DNA of 12,960 nucleotides from Halarsenatibacter sp964630835 (GCA_964630835.1 CAZVZM010000059.1:1-12960); one strand, 5' to 3'; shown: positions 1 to 6,991, counted from the stretch's first letter. The notes: generated by a model not told the origin, from the letters alone. Numbers and translations: made by a program.

Positions 1-98
1 TAACCAGAGAAAGAATTCGTCAAATACAGGTTAAAGCTCTGCGCAAGCTCAGACACCCCAGCCGCACAAGAGAACTAAAGGATTATCTGGAAAAATAA
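1..98 (+). CDS. rpoD: RNA polymerase sigma-70 factor (RpoD-type), C-terminal fragment
   Basis: Only the last 31 codons are inside the window. The frame begins with ACC at 3-5 and ends at TAA 96-98. The peptide starts TRERIRQIQVKALRKL and ends RELKDYLEK, which is the second half of the region 4.2 helix-turn-helix that reads the -35 element, plus the usual C-terminal tail of a primary sigma factor. Over 30 aligned residues it differs from the end of the complete sigma gene at 437-1564 at five positions (Q/E, V/A, S/T, T/S, L/I). The codons differ much more, so this is an old paralog, not a recent copy. A strong terminator follows 40 bases after the stop. The 5' part lies outside the window, so primary versus alternative role cannot be judged; dnaG-rpoD is a common upstream arrangement but is not visible here. 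Confidence 0.93.
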   Translation, partial: TRERIRQIQVKALRKLRHPSRTRELKDYLEK

Positions 99-137
99 AT
101 ATTCCCTTACGGGATTATGAATTATAAACCATCTTCG

Positions 138-171
138 GCAAAATTCCCGCTTTCCAGGGCGGGAATTTTGC
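138..171 (+). terminator. Rho-independent terminator of the upstream sigma gene
   Basis: A perfect 13-bp inverted repeat, GCAAAATTCCCGC (138-150) and GCGGGAATTTTGC (159-171), encloses an 8-base loop. The GC-rich core is flanked by an A-run on the left and a T-run (166-169) on the right, so it can act as a U-tract terminator for plus-strand transcription. By symmetry it could also stop minus-strand transcripts. It lies 40 bases after the stop codon of the partial sigma gene. Confidence 0.85.
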
Positions 172-237
172 AGTTCAGGGCAAAAATTTCTTTGCCGCAT
201 AAGGAGGAAACTTTTCCGCTGTCTTGAATATAATATG

Positions 238-267
238 TTGACACCCGAAAACGACAGAACGAACAAT
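238..267 (+). promoter_or_regulatory. Candidate sigma-A promoter for the complete sigma gene
   Basis: A perfect -35 hexamer TTGACA sits at 238-243. Eighteen bases further on, AACAAT (262-267) matches the -10 consensus at four of six positions. A TATAAT just before the -35 (229-234) has no matching -35 at the right distance. If real, this promoter would start transcription near 274 and give a leader of about 160 bases containing the hairpin at 371-404. The -10 element is weak, so confidence is low. Confidence 0.35.
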
Positions 268-370
268 TAATTCTAAAGAATTTAAATTTATAAGGGCTTC
301 ATGAGATTTTCATTTAACTCTTAAATCGTCACAGACAGTTTCCTGATGTAATTTTATCTCTGAAATTTTC

Positions 371-404
371 CGGGCAGAATTATTCTGAGGGTTTGCCCGT
401 TTTT
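371..404 (+). terminator. Terminator-like hairpin in the leader of the sigma gene (possible attenuator)
   Basis: CGGGCAGA (371-378) pairs with TTTGCCCG (392-399), including one G:U pair. The 13-base loop is followed at once by five T residues (400-404). This has the form of an intrinsic terminator, yet it lies only 20 bases before the ribosome binding site of the sigma gene and about 200 bases after the terminator of the previous gene. Part of its left arm also belongs to a competing small hairpin, CAGAA-TTA-TTCTG (375-387). It may be an attenuator, the end of a short leader RNA, or a backup terminator. Confidence 0.6.
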
Positions 405-424
405 CTATTTGATACATTATGTTT

Positions 425-431
425 AGGAGGG
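425..431 (+). promoter_or_regulatory. Ribosome binding site that fixes the sigma start codon
   Basis: AGGAGGG at 425-431 is five bases before ATG 437-439, an ideal position. An in-frame ATG at 419 lies upstream of this site and has no Shine-Dalgarno sequence of its own; its first codons would be the binding site itself. The start at 437 is therefore preferred. Confidence 0.88.
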
Positions 432-436
432 ATAAT

Positions 437-1564
437 ATGGTTAAAAAAGATATTGAACCTGAATTAAAAAATCAGGTTGAAGAACTTCTGGAAACCGGCC
501 AGAAAGATGGCGAAATTTCTCAGCAAAAAATAAAGCAAAAACTTAAAGATATAGATCTCAGCTCAGAACAGATGGAGAAAGTTCAGGACGTTTTTAACGA
601 TATGGAAATAGATGTAGTTGATGAAAATGACGAGGTAGTAGCCTTTGAGGATATAAATGAGATATCCTCAGAAAATAATGGGGAAACCGACGAAGACGAT
701 GAAATTGATTTTGAAGTTCCCTCTGGAGCGGGGATGGATGATCCGGTAAGAATGTATTTAAAGGAAATCGGTAAAGTCGATCTTCTGGATGCCGAGGAGG
801 AAGTAGAGCTGGCCAAGCGTATTGAAGAAGGCGACGAGGAAGCAAAGCGCCATCTTATCGAGGCCAATCTGCGCCTGGTTGTCAGTATTGCAAAAAAATA
901 TGTGGGACAGGGCATGTCATTCCTTGATTTAATTCAGGAAGGCAACAAAGGACTTATGCGGGCGGTGGAAAAATTTGATTATCGCAAAGGATATAAATTT
1001 AGCACCTACGCTACCTGGTGGATACGCCAGGCCATAACTCGGGCCCTGGCCGATCAGAGCCGCACCATTCGAATTCCGGTCCATATGGTGGAAACAATTA
1101 ATAAGATGAAGCGAATCTACAGACAGCTTGAAAAGGAGAAGGATCGCGAACCCACCGATGAAGAAATTGCTGAGGAAATGGATATGTCCGTGGATAAGAT
1201 TAGAGAAATCAGAAAAATATCTCAGGATCAGCAGCCCATTTCCCTGGATGCTCCTATCGGTGAGGAAGAGGATAGCTATCTGGGAGATTTCATTGAAAAT
1301 GATGATGCTTTAACTCCCGATGACGCCGCCTCCTATTCTCTGCTTCAGGATAAGCTGGATGAAGTCCTCGATACACTTACCGATCGGGAAAAGAGAATAC
1401 TGGAACTGCGATTTGGAATTGAGGATGGGCGCTCACGCACTCTGGAAGAAGTAGGCAAAGAATTTGGAGTCACCAGAGAGCGAATAAGGCAGATAGAAGC
1501 TAAAGCCCTGAGGAAACTGCGCCACCCCACCCGCAGCAGAGAAATAAAAGATTATCTGGAGTGA
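437..1564 (+). CDS. rpoD: RNA polymerase primary-type sigma-70 factor (RpoD/SigA family)
   Basis: This is a complete 375-residue group 1 type sigma factor, close in length to Bacillus SigA. It directs RNA polymerase to promoters with -35/-10 elements. Regions appear in order: an acidic region 1.1 (about residues 1-65) and acidic linker, region 1.2 from D101 (DDPVRMYLKEIG), and regions 2.1-2.4 from about residue 142 (EANLRLVVSIAKKY), with the -10 melting and recognition helix TYATWWIRQAI at 190-200. Region 3 follows, and region 4.2 with TLEEVGKEFGVTRERIRQIE lies at about 335-354. Presence of region 1.1 and full core regions argues for a primary rather than an alternative factor. It follows the tail of another RpoD-like gene, so one copy may be a conditionally used primary-like factor. 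The leader hairpin at 371-404 suggests transcript-level control. Confidence 0.95.
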   Translation: MVKKDIEPELKNQVEELLETGQKDGEISQQKIKQKLKDIDLSSEQMEKVQDVFNDMEIDVVDENDEVVAFEDINEISSENNGETDEDDEIDFEVPSGAGMDDPVRMYLKEIGKVDLLDAEEEVELAKRIEEGDEEAKRHLIEANLRLVVSIAKKYVGQGMSFLDLIQEGNKGLMRAVEKFDYRKGYKFSTYATWWIRQAITRALADQSRTIRIPVHMVETINKMKRIYRQLEKEKDREPTDEEIAEEMDMSVDKIREIRKISQDQQPISLDAPIGEEEDSYLGDFIENDDALTPDDAASYSLLQDKLDEVLDTLTDREKRILELRFGIEDGRSRTLEEVGKEFGVTRERIRQIEAKALRKLRHPTRSREIKDYLE

Positions 1565-1840
1565 AGTAAACCTGATTGTTTTGAATAATTATGATACTCT
1601 ATATCGACCTATATCGATGTAATACCCATATACAGTTATTACGATATCATTAACTGTTACTAAGATATAACTCGAAATTTTGATAAAACCTGTCGAATAT
1701 AGGAACGACATATAAATTTTATATTCTATTATATTAACTCCAGAGAACCCATTTTTCATCTTTTGATTTTTCTGTCCTCTTTTTATTCCTGCCCGCAGTA
1801 TTCTTCCGGGCGGGATTTTATAATTTTAAGAGGCGACCTA
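1565..1840. other. AT-rich intergenic region with short repeats
   Basis: No gene of useful length is seen. The sequence contains a tandem near-repeat CTATATCGAC/CTATATCGAT (1599-1618), an inverted repeat CAGTTA (1633-1638) with TAACTG (1651-1656) around a GATATC palindrome, and a second ATAACT arm at 1667-1672. An AT-rich tract runs at about 1710-1740. Nothing here matches a promoter with good spacing. The right end holds the terminator at 1787-1819. Confidence 0.5.
1787..1819 (+). terminator. Rho-independent terminator downstream of the sigma gene
   Basis: TCCTGCCCG (1787-1795) pairs with CGGGCGGGA (1807-1815) through nine base pairs including one G:U. The loop is 11 bases, and TTTT (1816-1819) then ATAATTTT follow. 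It is directional for plus-strand transcription and lies about 220 bases after the sigma stop codon. It is immediately upstream of the small ORF at 1841. Confidence 0.8.
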
Positions 1841-1936
1841 ATGGCTTCCAAAAAAGATTTAAGCAGCTACAGTATTCCAGAAAATATACCAACTTCTCAC
1901 GGCAATGTTTTTGGATATGAAGCCAATCATACATGA
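1841..1936 (+). CDS. Possible small protein of 31 residues, unknown function
   Basis: An ATG at 1841 opens a 31-codon frame ending at TGA 1934-1936. The peptide begins MASKKDLSSYSIPENIP and ends FGYEANHT. It has ordinary protein-like composition with no long hydrophobic segment and no cysteine. A weak GAGG (1830-1833) lies seven bases before the start. I do not recognise it. It begins only 21 bases after a terminator and ends two bases before the convergent stop codon of the plsY-like gene. It could be a genuine small gene, the surviving N-terminus of a decayed gene, or chance. No promoter of its own is evident. Confidence 0.35.
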   Translation: MASKKDLSSYSIPENIPTSHGNVFGYEANHT

Positions 1937-1938
1937 TT

Positions 1939-2544
1939 TTAAGTTCCAGTATTTTTGATTTCATCTTTTAAGTCGGAGTAGTGTCTGAGCCCAATTGTAA
2001 TTCCGGCCACCAGCAGATACCAGAATAGTGGAGTTAAACCCGCCACTGCCAGGACTGTCAGAGGCGGCAAAATTGTAAAGGCCAGCAAAGAGCTTACAGC
2101 TATTTTGCCGATAACTTTAAAAGAAATAAGCCAGCCAATTACATTTAAAGCCAGCACCGGCACTGACAAAAAGGCCATACTGCCGCAGTATACAGCAAGG
2201 CTTTTTCCGCCTCTAAATCCGGCAAAGATGGGAAACATATGCCCCAATACGGCACCATATGCGCCCAGAAGACCGGCAATCACAGCGGGAGTGAAGCCGG
2301 TTGCAGCAAAATATTCCGCCAGCTGTCTGCTGATAATAACAGCCGCCGTTCCTTTCAACAGGTCAAAAAACACAGTAAAGCCCGCTGCTTTTTTGCCGGC
2401 ATTTCTGAGCACATTATATGTGCCCATGGTTCCGCTTTCCACCTCGCGAATATCAGGAATGCCAGCACGCCTCGCAAAAATCAGAGCTGAGGGAAAACTG
2501 CCCAAAATATAGCCGACAAAAATAAAAATTAAATAGTAATGCAC
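1939..2544 (-). CDS. PlsY-like glycerol-3-phosphate acyltransferase, divergent
   Basis: The 201-residue polytopic membrane protein has the length and layout of PlsY, which acylates glycerol-3-phosphate from acyl-phosphate at the inner membrane, the first step of phospholipid synthesis. Hydrophobic segments occur at about 3-23, 52-72, 85-105, 122-142, 148-170 and 172-187. The family motifs are recognisable but altered. Motif 1 reads SGTMGTYNVLR (37-47) where SGNIGATNVLR is usual. Motif 2 reads GHMFPIFAGFRGGKSLAV (101-118) where GGKGVAT is usual. The C-terminal motif reads RHYSDLKDEIKNTGT (187-201) where RHRxNIxRLxxGxE is usual. It may be a paralog of altered specificity or activity. Translation starts at GTG 2544-2542, with AGGGGG (2561-2556 on the minus strand) 11 bases upstream. 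It diverges from the large activase gene. Confidence 0.82.
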   Translation of the reverse strand: MHYYLIFIFVGYILGSFPSALIFARRAGIPDIREVESGTMGTYNVLRNAGKKAAGFTVFFDLLKGTAAVIISRQLAEYFAATGFTPAVIAGLLGAYGAVLGHMFPIFAGFRGGKSLAVYCGSMAFLSVPVLALNVIGWLISFKVIGKIAVSSLLAFTILPPLTVLAVAGLTPLFWYLLVAGITIGLRHYSDLKDEIKNTGT

Positions 2545-2576
2545 AGCAGAAAAAACCCCCTATGTATTGAGTTCAC

Positions 2577-2605
2577 TTGCAATCTGTTCTATTTTCTATT
2601 ATAAC
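2577..2605 (+). promoter_or_regulatory. Sigma-A promoter of the activase gene
   Basis: TTGCAA (2577-2582) and TATAAC (2600-2605) are separated by 17 bases, a good match to TTGACA-17-TATAAT. Transcription would start near 2612, giving a leader of about 48 bases before ATG 2660. On the opposite strand a TATAAT (2603-2598) overlaps this -10, so the divergent plsY-like gene may use an overlapping promoter, although its -35 is poor. Confidence 0.6.
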
Positions 2606-2659
2606 ATAATATAGGAGTAAAAATAATAATTTATTTCATTAAAGGAGGCAAATATAGAG

Positions 2660-5600
2660 ATGACTGCCGCAGGTATTTGCATGGGAGCCTCAAATATAAA
2701 AATTGTTGAATTTGAGGACAGGGATGGAGAAAAGAAGATTACAAACCGCCCTGTCCGCTCCCATGAAGGCGATGTAAAGGAATCTCTCCTCGAGCTAATT
2801 AAAGAAAATAATCTTTCTGATAAAAAACTGGCCGTCACAGGCAGAAAATTTAAATCGCTTGTTGAAGCCCCCTCTCTCTCCGAACCGGAGGCCACAGAGC
2901 TAGCCTATGAGCATGTCAGAGATAAATATGAAGATGTAGAAGCAATTATTAGCGCCGGTGGCGAAACGTTCATGGTTTACGAACTCAATAAAGATGGCAA
3001 AATGATTAATGTCTATACCGGGAGCAAATGTGCTTCCGGCACGGGAGAATTTTTCCTGCAGCAGGTAAAACGCATGGGGCTGGATCTGGATAAGGCCACC
3101 GATATAGCCCGGATCGAAAATCCTTACCGCGTTTCAGGGCGATGTTCGGTATTTTGCAAAAGTGACTGCACTCATGCGCTCAACAAAGGTAAGGACAAGG
3201 GACGTATTGTAGCTGGTCTCTGCCAGATGATGGTCGATAAAATAATGGAGCTCGTGCACAAGTCCCGCTCCAGATCAGTTATGCTGGTGGGAGGCATGGC
3301 CCGCAATAATGTTGTGGTAAATTATCTCAGAGAGAGAATGGATAGGGTGGTAGTGCCCAAAGAGGCTTTTTACTTTGAAGCCATTGGAACCGCCATCTGG
3401 GCCGAAGATAACGGAGAAAAAATTTCATCTCCGGAGAATATATTTGTTGAAGGCAGAGATTCATTTGATTATATGCCGCCGCTCAAAGAATCTGCCGACG
3501 ATGTCATCTTTCACAGTATAGATAGAGATGAAGCCAGAGATGGCGATGAATGTATCCTGGGGCTCGATGTGGGGTCTACCACGACCAAAGCCGTAATCAT
3601 CAGGAAGGAAGATGATAAGCTTTTAGCCTCAGAATATCTGCGCACAAGCGGAGATCCCGTAAATGCTGCCCGGGAGTGTTACAAAAGCCTCGATGCACAG
3701 ATAGGTGACAGCGATATAGATATCACCGGTCTGGGTGTTACCGGGTCCGGTCGAAGAATCACCGGCCTTCATGCTCTGACTGAATCTGTGATAAATGAAA
3801 TAATTGCCCATGCAGCGGGAGCTGTTCATTTTGATGAAGGTGTCGACACTATCTTTGAAATTGGCGGTCAGGATGCCAAATACACATATCTCGTTAACGG
3901 CGTTCCCACAAACTATGCCATGAACGAAGCCTGCTCCGCCGGCACCGGCTCCTTTCTGGAGGAATCAGCCGAAGAATCTCTGGATATTGCTATGGAAGAT
4001 ATAGCCGATATTGCCCTCAAAGGCGACAACCCTCCCAATTTTAACGATCAATGCTCGGCATTCATTGGCAGCGATATTAAGAATGCCATCCAGGAGGGCA
4101 TTGAAATCGAGGACATCTGCGCAGGCCTGGTCTATTCTATCTGTCAGAATTACACAAACCGGGTTAAGGGCAACCGTCCTGTAGGAGATAAAGTCTTTAT
4201 GCAGGGGGGAGTTTGCTACAATCAGGCCGTTCCCATGGCCATGGCTGCCCTCACCGGCAAGGAAATAATAGTTCCTCCTGAACCGGGACTGATGGGAGCT
4301 TTTGGCGTCGCCCTGGAGACAAAGCGCCAGCTTGAACTGGAGCTGGTGGAGGAAAAAGATTTTAATCTGGAGGAACTTTACCAGCGAGATGTAGAACAAC
4401 TCGATACTTTTATCTGTCAGGGCGGCAGCAGCGGCTGCGATAGAAAGTGCAGTATAAACGTTCTTGAAGTCGCCGGAGAGAGACATCTATTCGGAGGCAT
4501 ATGCAATAAATATATGACTCTGGATGATGAAACCGATCACGATATTAATAATCTCAATCTGGTAAAAAAGCGAGAAAAGCTGCTCTTTGATGATTTTCTT
4601 GCACAGCCCGGCGATGAAGATGTTGAAGAAGTCTCCCGGACCCGGGGTAAAATCGGGCTCAATCGCTCCCTTACAATTCACAGCCTTCTGCCCTTTTATT
4701 CCCGTTTTTTCGCGGAGCTGGGATACGAAGTTGTACTGCCGGAAGAACCCGAGGAGGAAGGAATCCAGCAGCAGTCGGCAGCTTTCTGTTATCCGGTGGA
4801 GGTAAGCCACGGATATATGCATAATCTCCTGGATAACAGGGATTGGGATTATATTTTTCTTCCCCACGTTAAGGGTCTTCACGTGAAAAAGGGGCCTGAG
4901 GACAGTATTCTTTGCCCCATGGCTCAGGGCGAACCCTACTATCTTTCCGCCACCTGGCCCGAATTGGAAGACGATAATGTCCTCTCCCCTGTGCTGGATT
5001 TCAAAGACGGTTTTGAAGAAGTAAAAGATGAGTTTATCCAGATGGGAAAAAGACTTAAAGCCAACCCCGAACAGATTGAGAAAGCCTTTGAGCGGGGCCT
5101 TGAAGCTCAGCAGCAATTTAAAAATAAATTGAAGGACATGGGAAAATCTGTTCTGGACCATCTGGATAAAAACCCCGAACAAAAGGCCTCTATAATTTTT
5201 GGAAGACCCTACAATGCTTTTGCCTCAGAAACCAATATGGGCATCCCCCATAAATTTGCCTCTCAGGGAGAACTGGTGCTCCCCTTCGATATGCTGCCCA
5301 TTGAGGATGAGGAAATTTTTGATAAAATGTACTGGTCCATGGGGCAGCTAATCATGAAAGGAACCAGATTTGTCAGCAGGCATCCGCAGCTTTTCGGCAC
5401 CTATATTACAAACTTCAGCTGCGGCCCGGACTCTTTTCTCGTCAACTACTTCCGCCAGGAAAATGGCACCAAACCCTCCCTCACTCTCGAACTCGACAGC
5501 CATACAGCCGATGTGGGCGTAAATACACGGATCGAGGCTTTTCTGGATGTGGTGGATCGCTATAGAAATCTGGAGGATAAAGATAAAGGTGACAGGAGTG

Positions 5601-6964
5601 AAGGGGTTGAAGGCTTCAGTGCGGCTCAGGCCAGCCTCTCCTCCGGCAATATAGAGGTAAGAACCTCCTCCGGAGAAATCCTGCCTATCTCCCATGATAG
5701 AGTGAAATTGATGATACCTTCCATGGGAGGTCTGGCCACCCGGGCGGTAGCGTCGGCCATGCAGTATAAGGGTATTGATGCCGTAGCCTGCAAATCCCCC
5801 GGTGAAGATGAATTAAAAAGAGGCAAAGCCCATGCTACAGGTAAAGAGTGTCTTCCTTTTCTGCTTACACTGGGAACAATGCTCAACTATGCAGATAAAA
5901 AGGAAAATGATGATGTGATGGTATATTTTATGGCGGAATCATCGGGACCATGCCGGCTGGGACAGTATACTGTCATGATGGAAAAGGTGATCAGAGATAA
6001 GCAGCTGGAGGATGTCGCTCTGCTGAGCCTTGACTGCGGCCCCGGTTATCGGGCTCTAGGGCATAAATTTTTAATGAGAGCCTGGCAGGCCCTTGCGGTA
6101 GCAGATGTGATGGAGGATGTATACAGCACAATAGCCGCCCTGGCTCGCGACCCGGAGAGGGGAAAAAAACTCTTTAATAAATCAAGAGACAATATCTTTC
6201 AGGCTCTTTCCAGCCGCTCCTGGTGGGGGCTCAAAAGAGTCCTAAAAAAGGAAGCTAAAAGATTAAAGCAGATTGAACTGGTGAAAGCTTACGAAAATGC
6301 CAGAAAAGTGGCCCTGACCGGGGAAATGTACGTCCGCAATGATGAATTTTCCCGCCGCTATCTGGTGGATAAACTGGCCGAAAGAGGTATCGTCACCACC
6401 GTTGCTCCTATAATTGAGTGGCTTTACTATGTGGACCATATGAATCAGCACACAGAAAACTATGAGGAAAACTCTTTCTTCGATAAAATAAAGGATAAAA
6501 TGAGTAACTTCTATAAGCGTAAGATCGAAAATGATGTGAGAAGTATTTTTGCCACTTCAGATCTCTGCTCCGAGCATCCCGTGGAAATCGGAGAGATTGT
6601 CGAGGCTGGAGAAGGGGTTATGTCCAAAAAGTTAACAGGAGAAACTATACTAACCATAGGCGGAGCCATAGCCGAACTCATAGACAGTGTTGAAGGAATA
6701 ATAGCCATTGGGCCTTTTGGCTGCATGCATCACCGGGTCTCGGAATCAATAGTTAAAGACAGACTGGAGGAACAAAAATATCAATTGACCGAACCGGACA
6801 GCGTGGCAAGAGATGTCCTCAATAAATTTTCCTCCCTTCCATTTTTAGCCATAGAATCCGACGGAAATGCCTTCCCCCAGGTTATCGAAGCCAGACTGGA
6901 AGCCTTCTGCCTTCAGGTCAGGAGAATAAATGAGTTTATCAATGAAAAAAAGAGCTCTGTATAA
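2660..6964 (+). CDS. 2-hydroxyacyl-CoA dehydratase activase-related fusion protein (BadF/HgdC x2 + DUF2229 + HgdB-like)
   Basis: This 1434-residue protein belongs to the large 'CoA activase' family of anaerobes, in which ATP hydrolysis drives electrons from an iron-sulfur cluster to a low-potential acceptor. Module 1 (about 5-250) is an ASKHA fold with the cluster cysteines C124 (CASGTGEFF) and C162 (SGRCSVFC). Module 2 (about 298-560) has the phosphate motif GLDVGSTTTK (301-310), GGQDAKY (402-408), and cysteines C425 (CSAGTG) and C465. These pairs correspond by spacing to the two cysteines per subunit that hold the bridging 4Fe-4S cluster in HgdC. A cysteine set C586/C593/C597/C615 follows, then DUF2229 from about 664, and an HgdB-like region (about 1016-1434) with C1064, C1098, C1126, C1303 and C1355. 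Module 1 lacks the DxGSTTTK motif. ATG is preceded by AAAGGAGG, 11 bases upstream. No dehydratase or double-cubane partner is adjacent; the substrate is unknown. Confidence 0.9.
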   Translation: MTAAGICMGASNIKIVEFEDRDGEKKITNRPVRSHEGDVKESLLELIKENNLSDKKLAVTGRKFKSLVEAPSLSEPEATELAYEHVRDKYEDVEAIISAGGETFMVYELNKDGKMINVYTGSKCASGTGEFFLQQVKRMGLDLDKATDIARIENPYRVSGRCSVFCKSDCTHALNKGKDKGRIVAGLCQMMVDKIMELVHKSRSRSVMLVGGMARNNVVVNYLRERMDRVVVPKEAFYFEAIGTAIWAEDNGEKISSPENIFVEGRDSFDYMPPLKESADDVIFHSIDRDEARDGDECILGLDVGSTTTKAVIIRKEDDKLLASEYLRTSGDPVNAARECYKSLDAQIGDSDIDITGLGVTGSGRRITGLHALTESVINEIIAHAAGAVHFDEGVDTIFEIGGQDAKYTYLVNGVPTNYAMNEACSAGTGSFLEESAEESLDIAMEDIADIALKGDNPPNFNDQCSAFIGSDIKNAIQEGIEIEDICAGLVYSICQNYTNRVKGNRPVGDKVFMQGGVCYNQAVPMAMAALTGKEIIVPPEPGLMGAFGVALETKRQLELELVEEKDFNLEELYQRDVEQLDTFICQGGSSGCDRKCSINVLEVAGERHLFGGICNKYMTLDDETDHDINNLNLVKKREKLLFDDFLAQPGDEDVEEVSRTRGKIGLNRSLTIHSLLPFYSRFFAELGYEVVLPEEPEEEGIQQQSAAFCYPVEVSHGYMHNLLDNRDWDYIFLPHVKGLHVKKGPEDSILCPMAQGEPYYLSATWPELEDDNVLSPVLDFKDGFEEVKDEFIQMGKRLKANPEQIEKAFERGLEAQQQFKNKLKDMGKSVLDHLDKNPEQKASIIFGRPYNAFASETNMGIPHKFASQGELVLPFDMLPIEDEEIFDKMYWSMGQLIMKGTRFVSRHPQLFGTYITNFSCGPDSFLVNYFRQENGTKPSLTLELDSHTADVGVNTRIEAFLDVVDRYRNLEDKDKGDRSEGVEGFSAAQASLSSGNIEVRTSSGEILPISHDRVKLMIPSMGGLATRAVASAMQYKGIDAVACKSPGEDELKRGKAHATGKECLPFLLTLGTMLNYADKKENDDVMVYFMAESSGPCRLGQYTVMMEKVIRDKQLEDVALLSLDCGPGYRALGHKFLMRAWQALAVADVMEDVYSTIAALARDPERGKKLFNKSRDNIFQALSSRSWWGLKRVLKKEAKRLKQIELVKAYENARKVALTGEMYVRNDEFSRRYLVDKLAERGIVTTVAPIIEWLYYVDHMNQHTENYEENSFFDKIKDKMSNFYKRKIENDVRSIFATSDLCSEHPVEIGEIVEAGEGVMSKKLTGETILTIGGAIAELIDSVEGIIAIGPFGCMHHRVSESIVKDRLEEQKYQLTEPDSVARDVLNKFSSLPFLAIESDGNAFPQVIEARLEAFCLQVRRINEFINEKKSSV

Positions 6965-6991
6965 AACGAACTAAAGAAATGAAGCATTCAT

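Larger units (their letters stand above)
99..436. other. Intergenic region between tandem sigma genes
   Basis: This 338-base stretch has no convincing gene. It contains the terminator of the upstream sigma gene (138-171), a candidate promoter (238-267), an AT-rich stretch around 265-293, and a second terminator-like hairpin (371-404) followed by the ribosome binding site of the next sigma gene. A Shine-Dalgarno-like AAGGAGG at about 201-207 is not followed by a usable start codon: the nearest TTG opens a five-codon frame. The layout suggests that the downstream sigma gene has its own promoter and a long structured leader. Confidence 0.6.

Noticed and set aside
201..207. AAGGAGG as the binding site of a hidden small gene
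   Set aside because: The only nearby start (TTG 225) gives five codons, and no longer frame begins at a suitable distance.
75..266. Minus-strand open frame of 63 codons
   Set aside because: It overlaps the end of the partial sigma gene and runs through the perfect terminator hairpin. It has no ribosome binding site and its composition is not protein-like.
419..436. Earlier in-frame ATG for the sigma gene
   Set aside because: The codons between 419 and 436 contain the Shine-Dalgarno sequence of ATG 437, and no site precedes 419.
583..915. Long minus-strand frames inside the sigma gene
   Set aside because: They are antisense shadows of the acidic GAA/GAT-rich coding sequence, giving serine- and arginine-rich translations without recognisable motifs.
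2105..2512. Plus-strand frame of 135 codons opposite the plsY-like gene
   Set aside because: The minus-strand frame has clear PlsY motifs and membrane helices; the plus-strand translation is a shadow with no ribosome binding site.
4487..5182. Minus-strand frame of 231 codons inside the activase gene
   Set aside because: It is long, but the plus-strand frame is unbroken with strong family motifs. Antisense frames of this size are common opposite such codon usage.
2660..6964. Activase gene as two or three fused genes with a sequencing error
   Set aside because: The frame is continuous over 1434 codons and the domain order and total length match the known large CoA-activase family, so a natural fusion is the better explanation.
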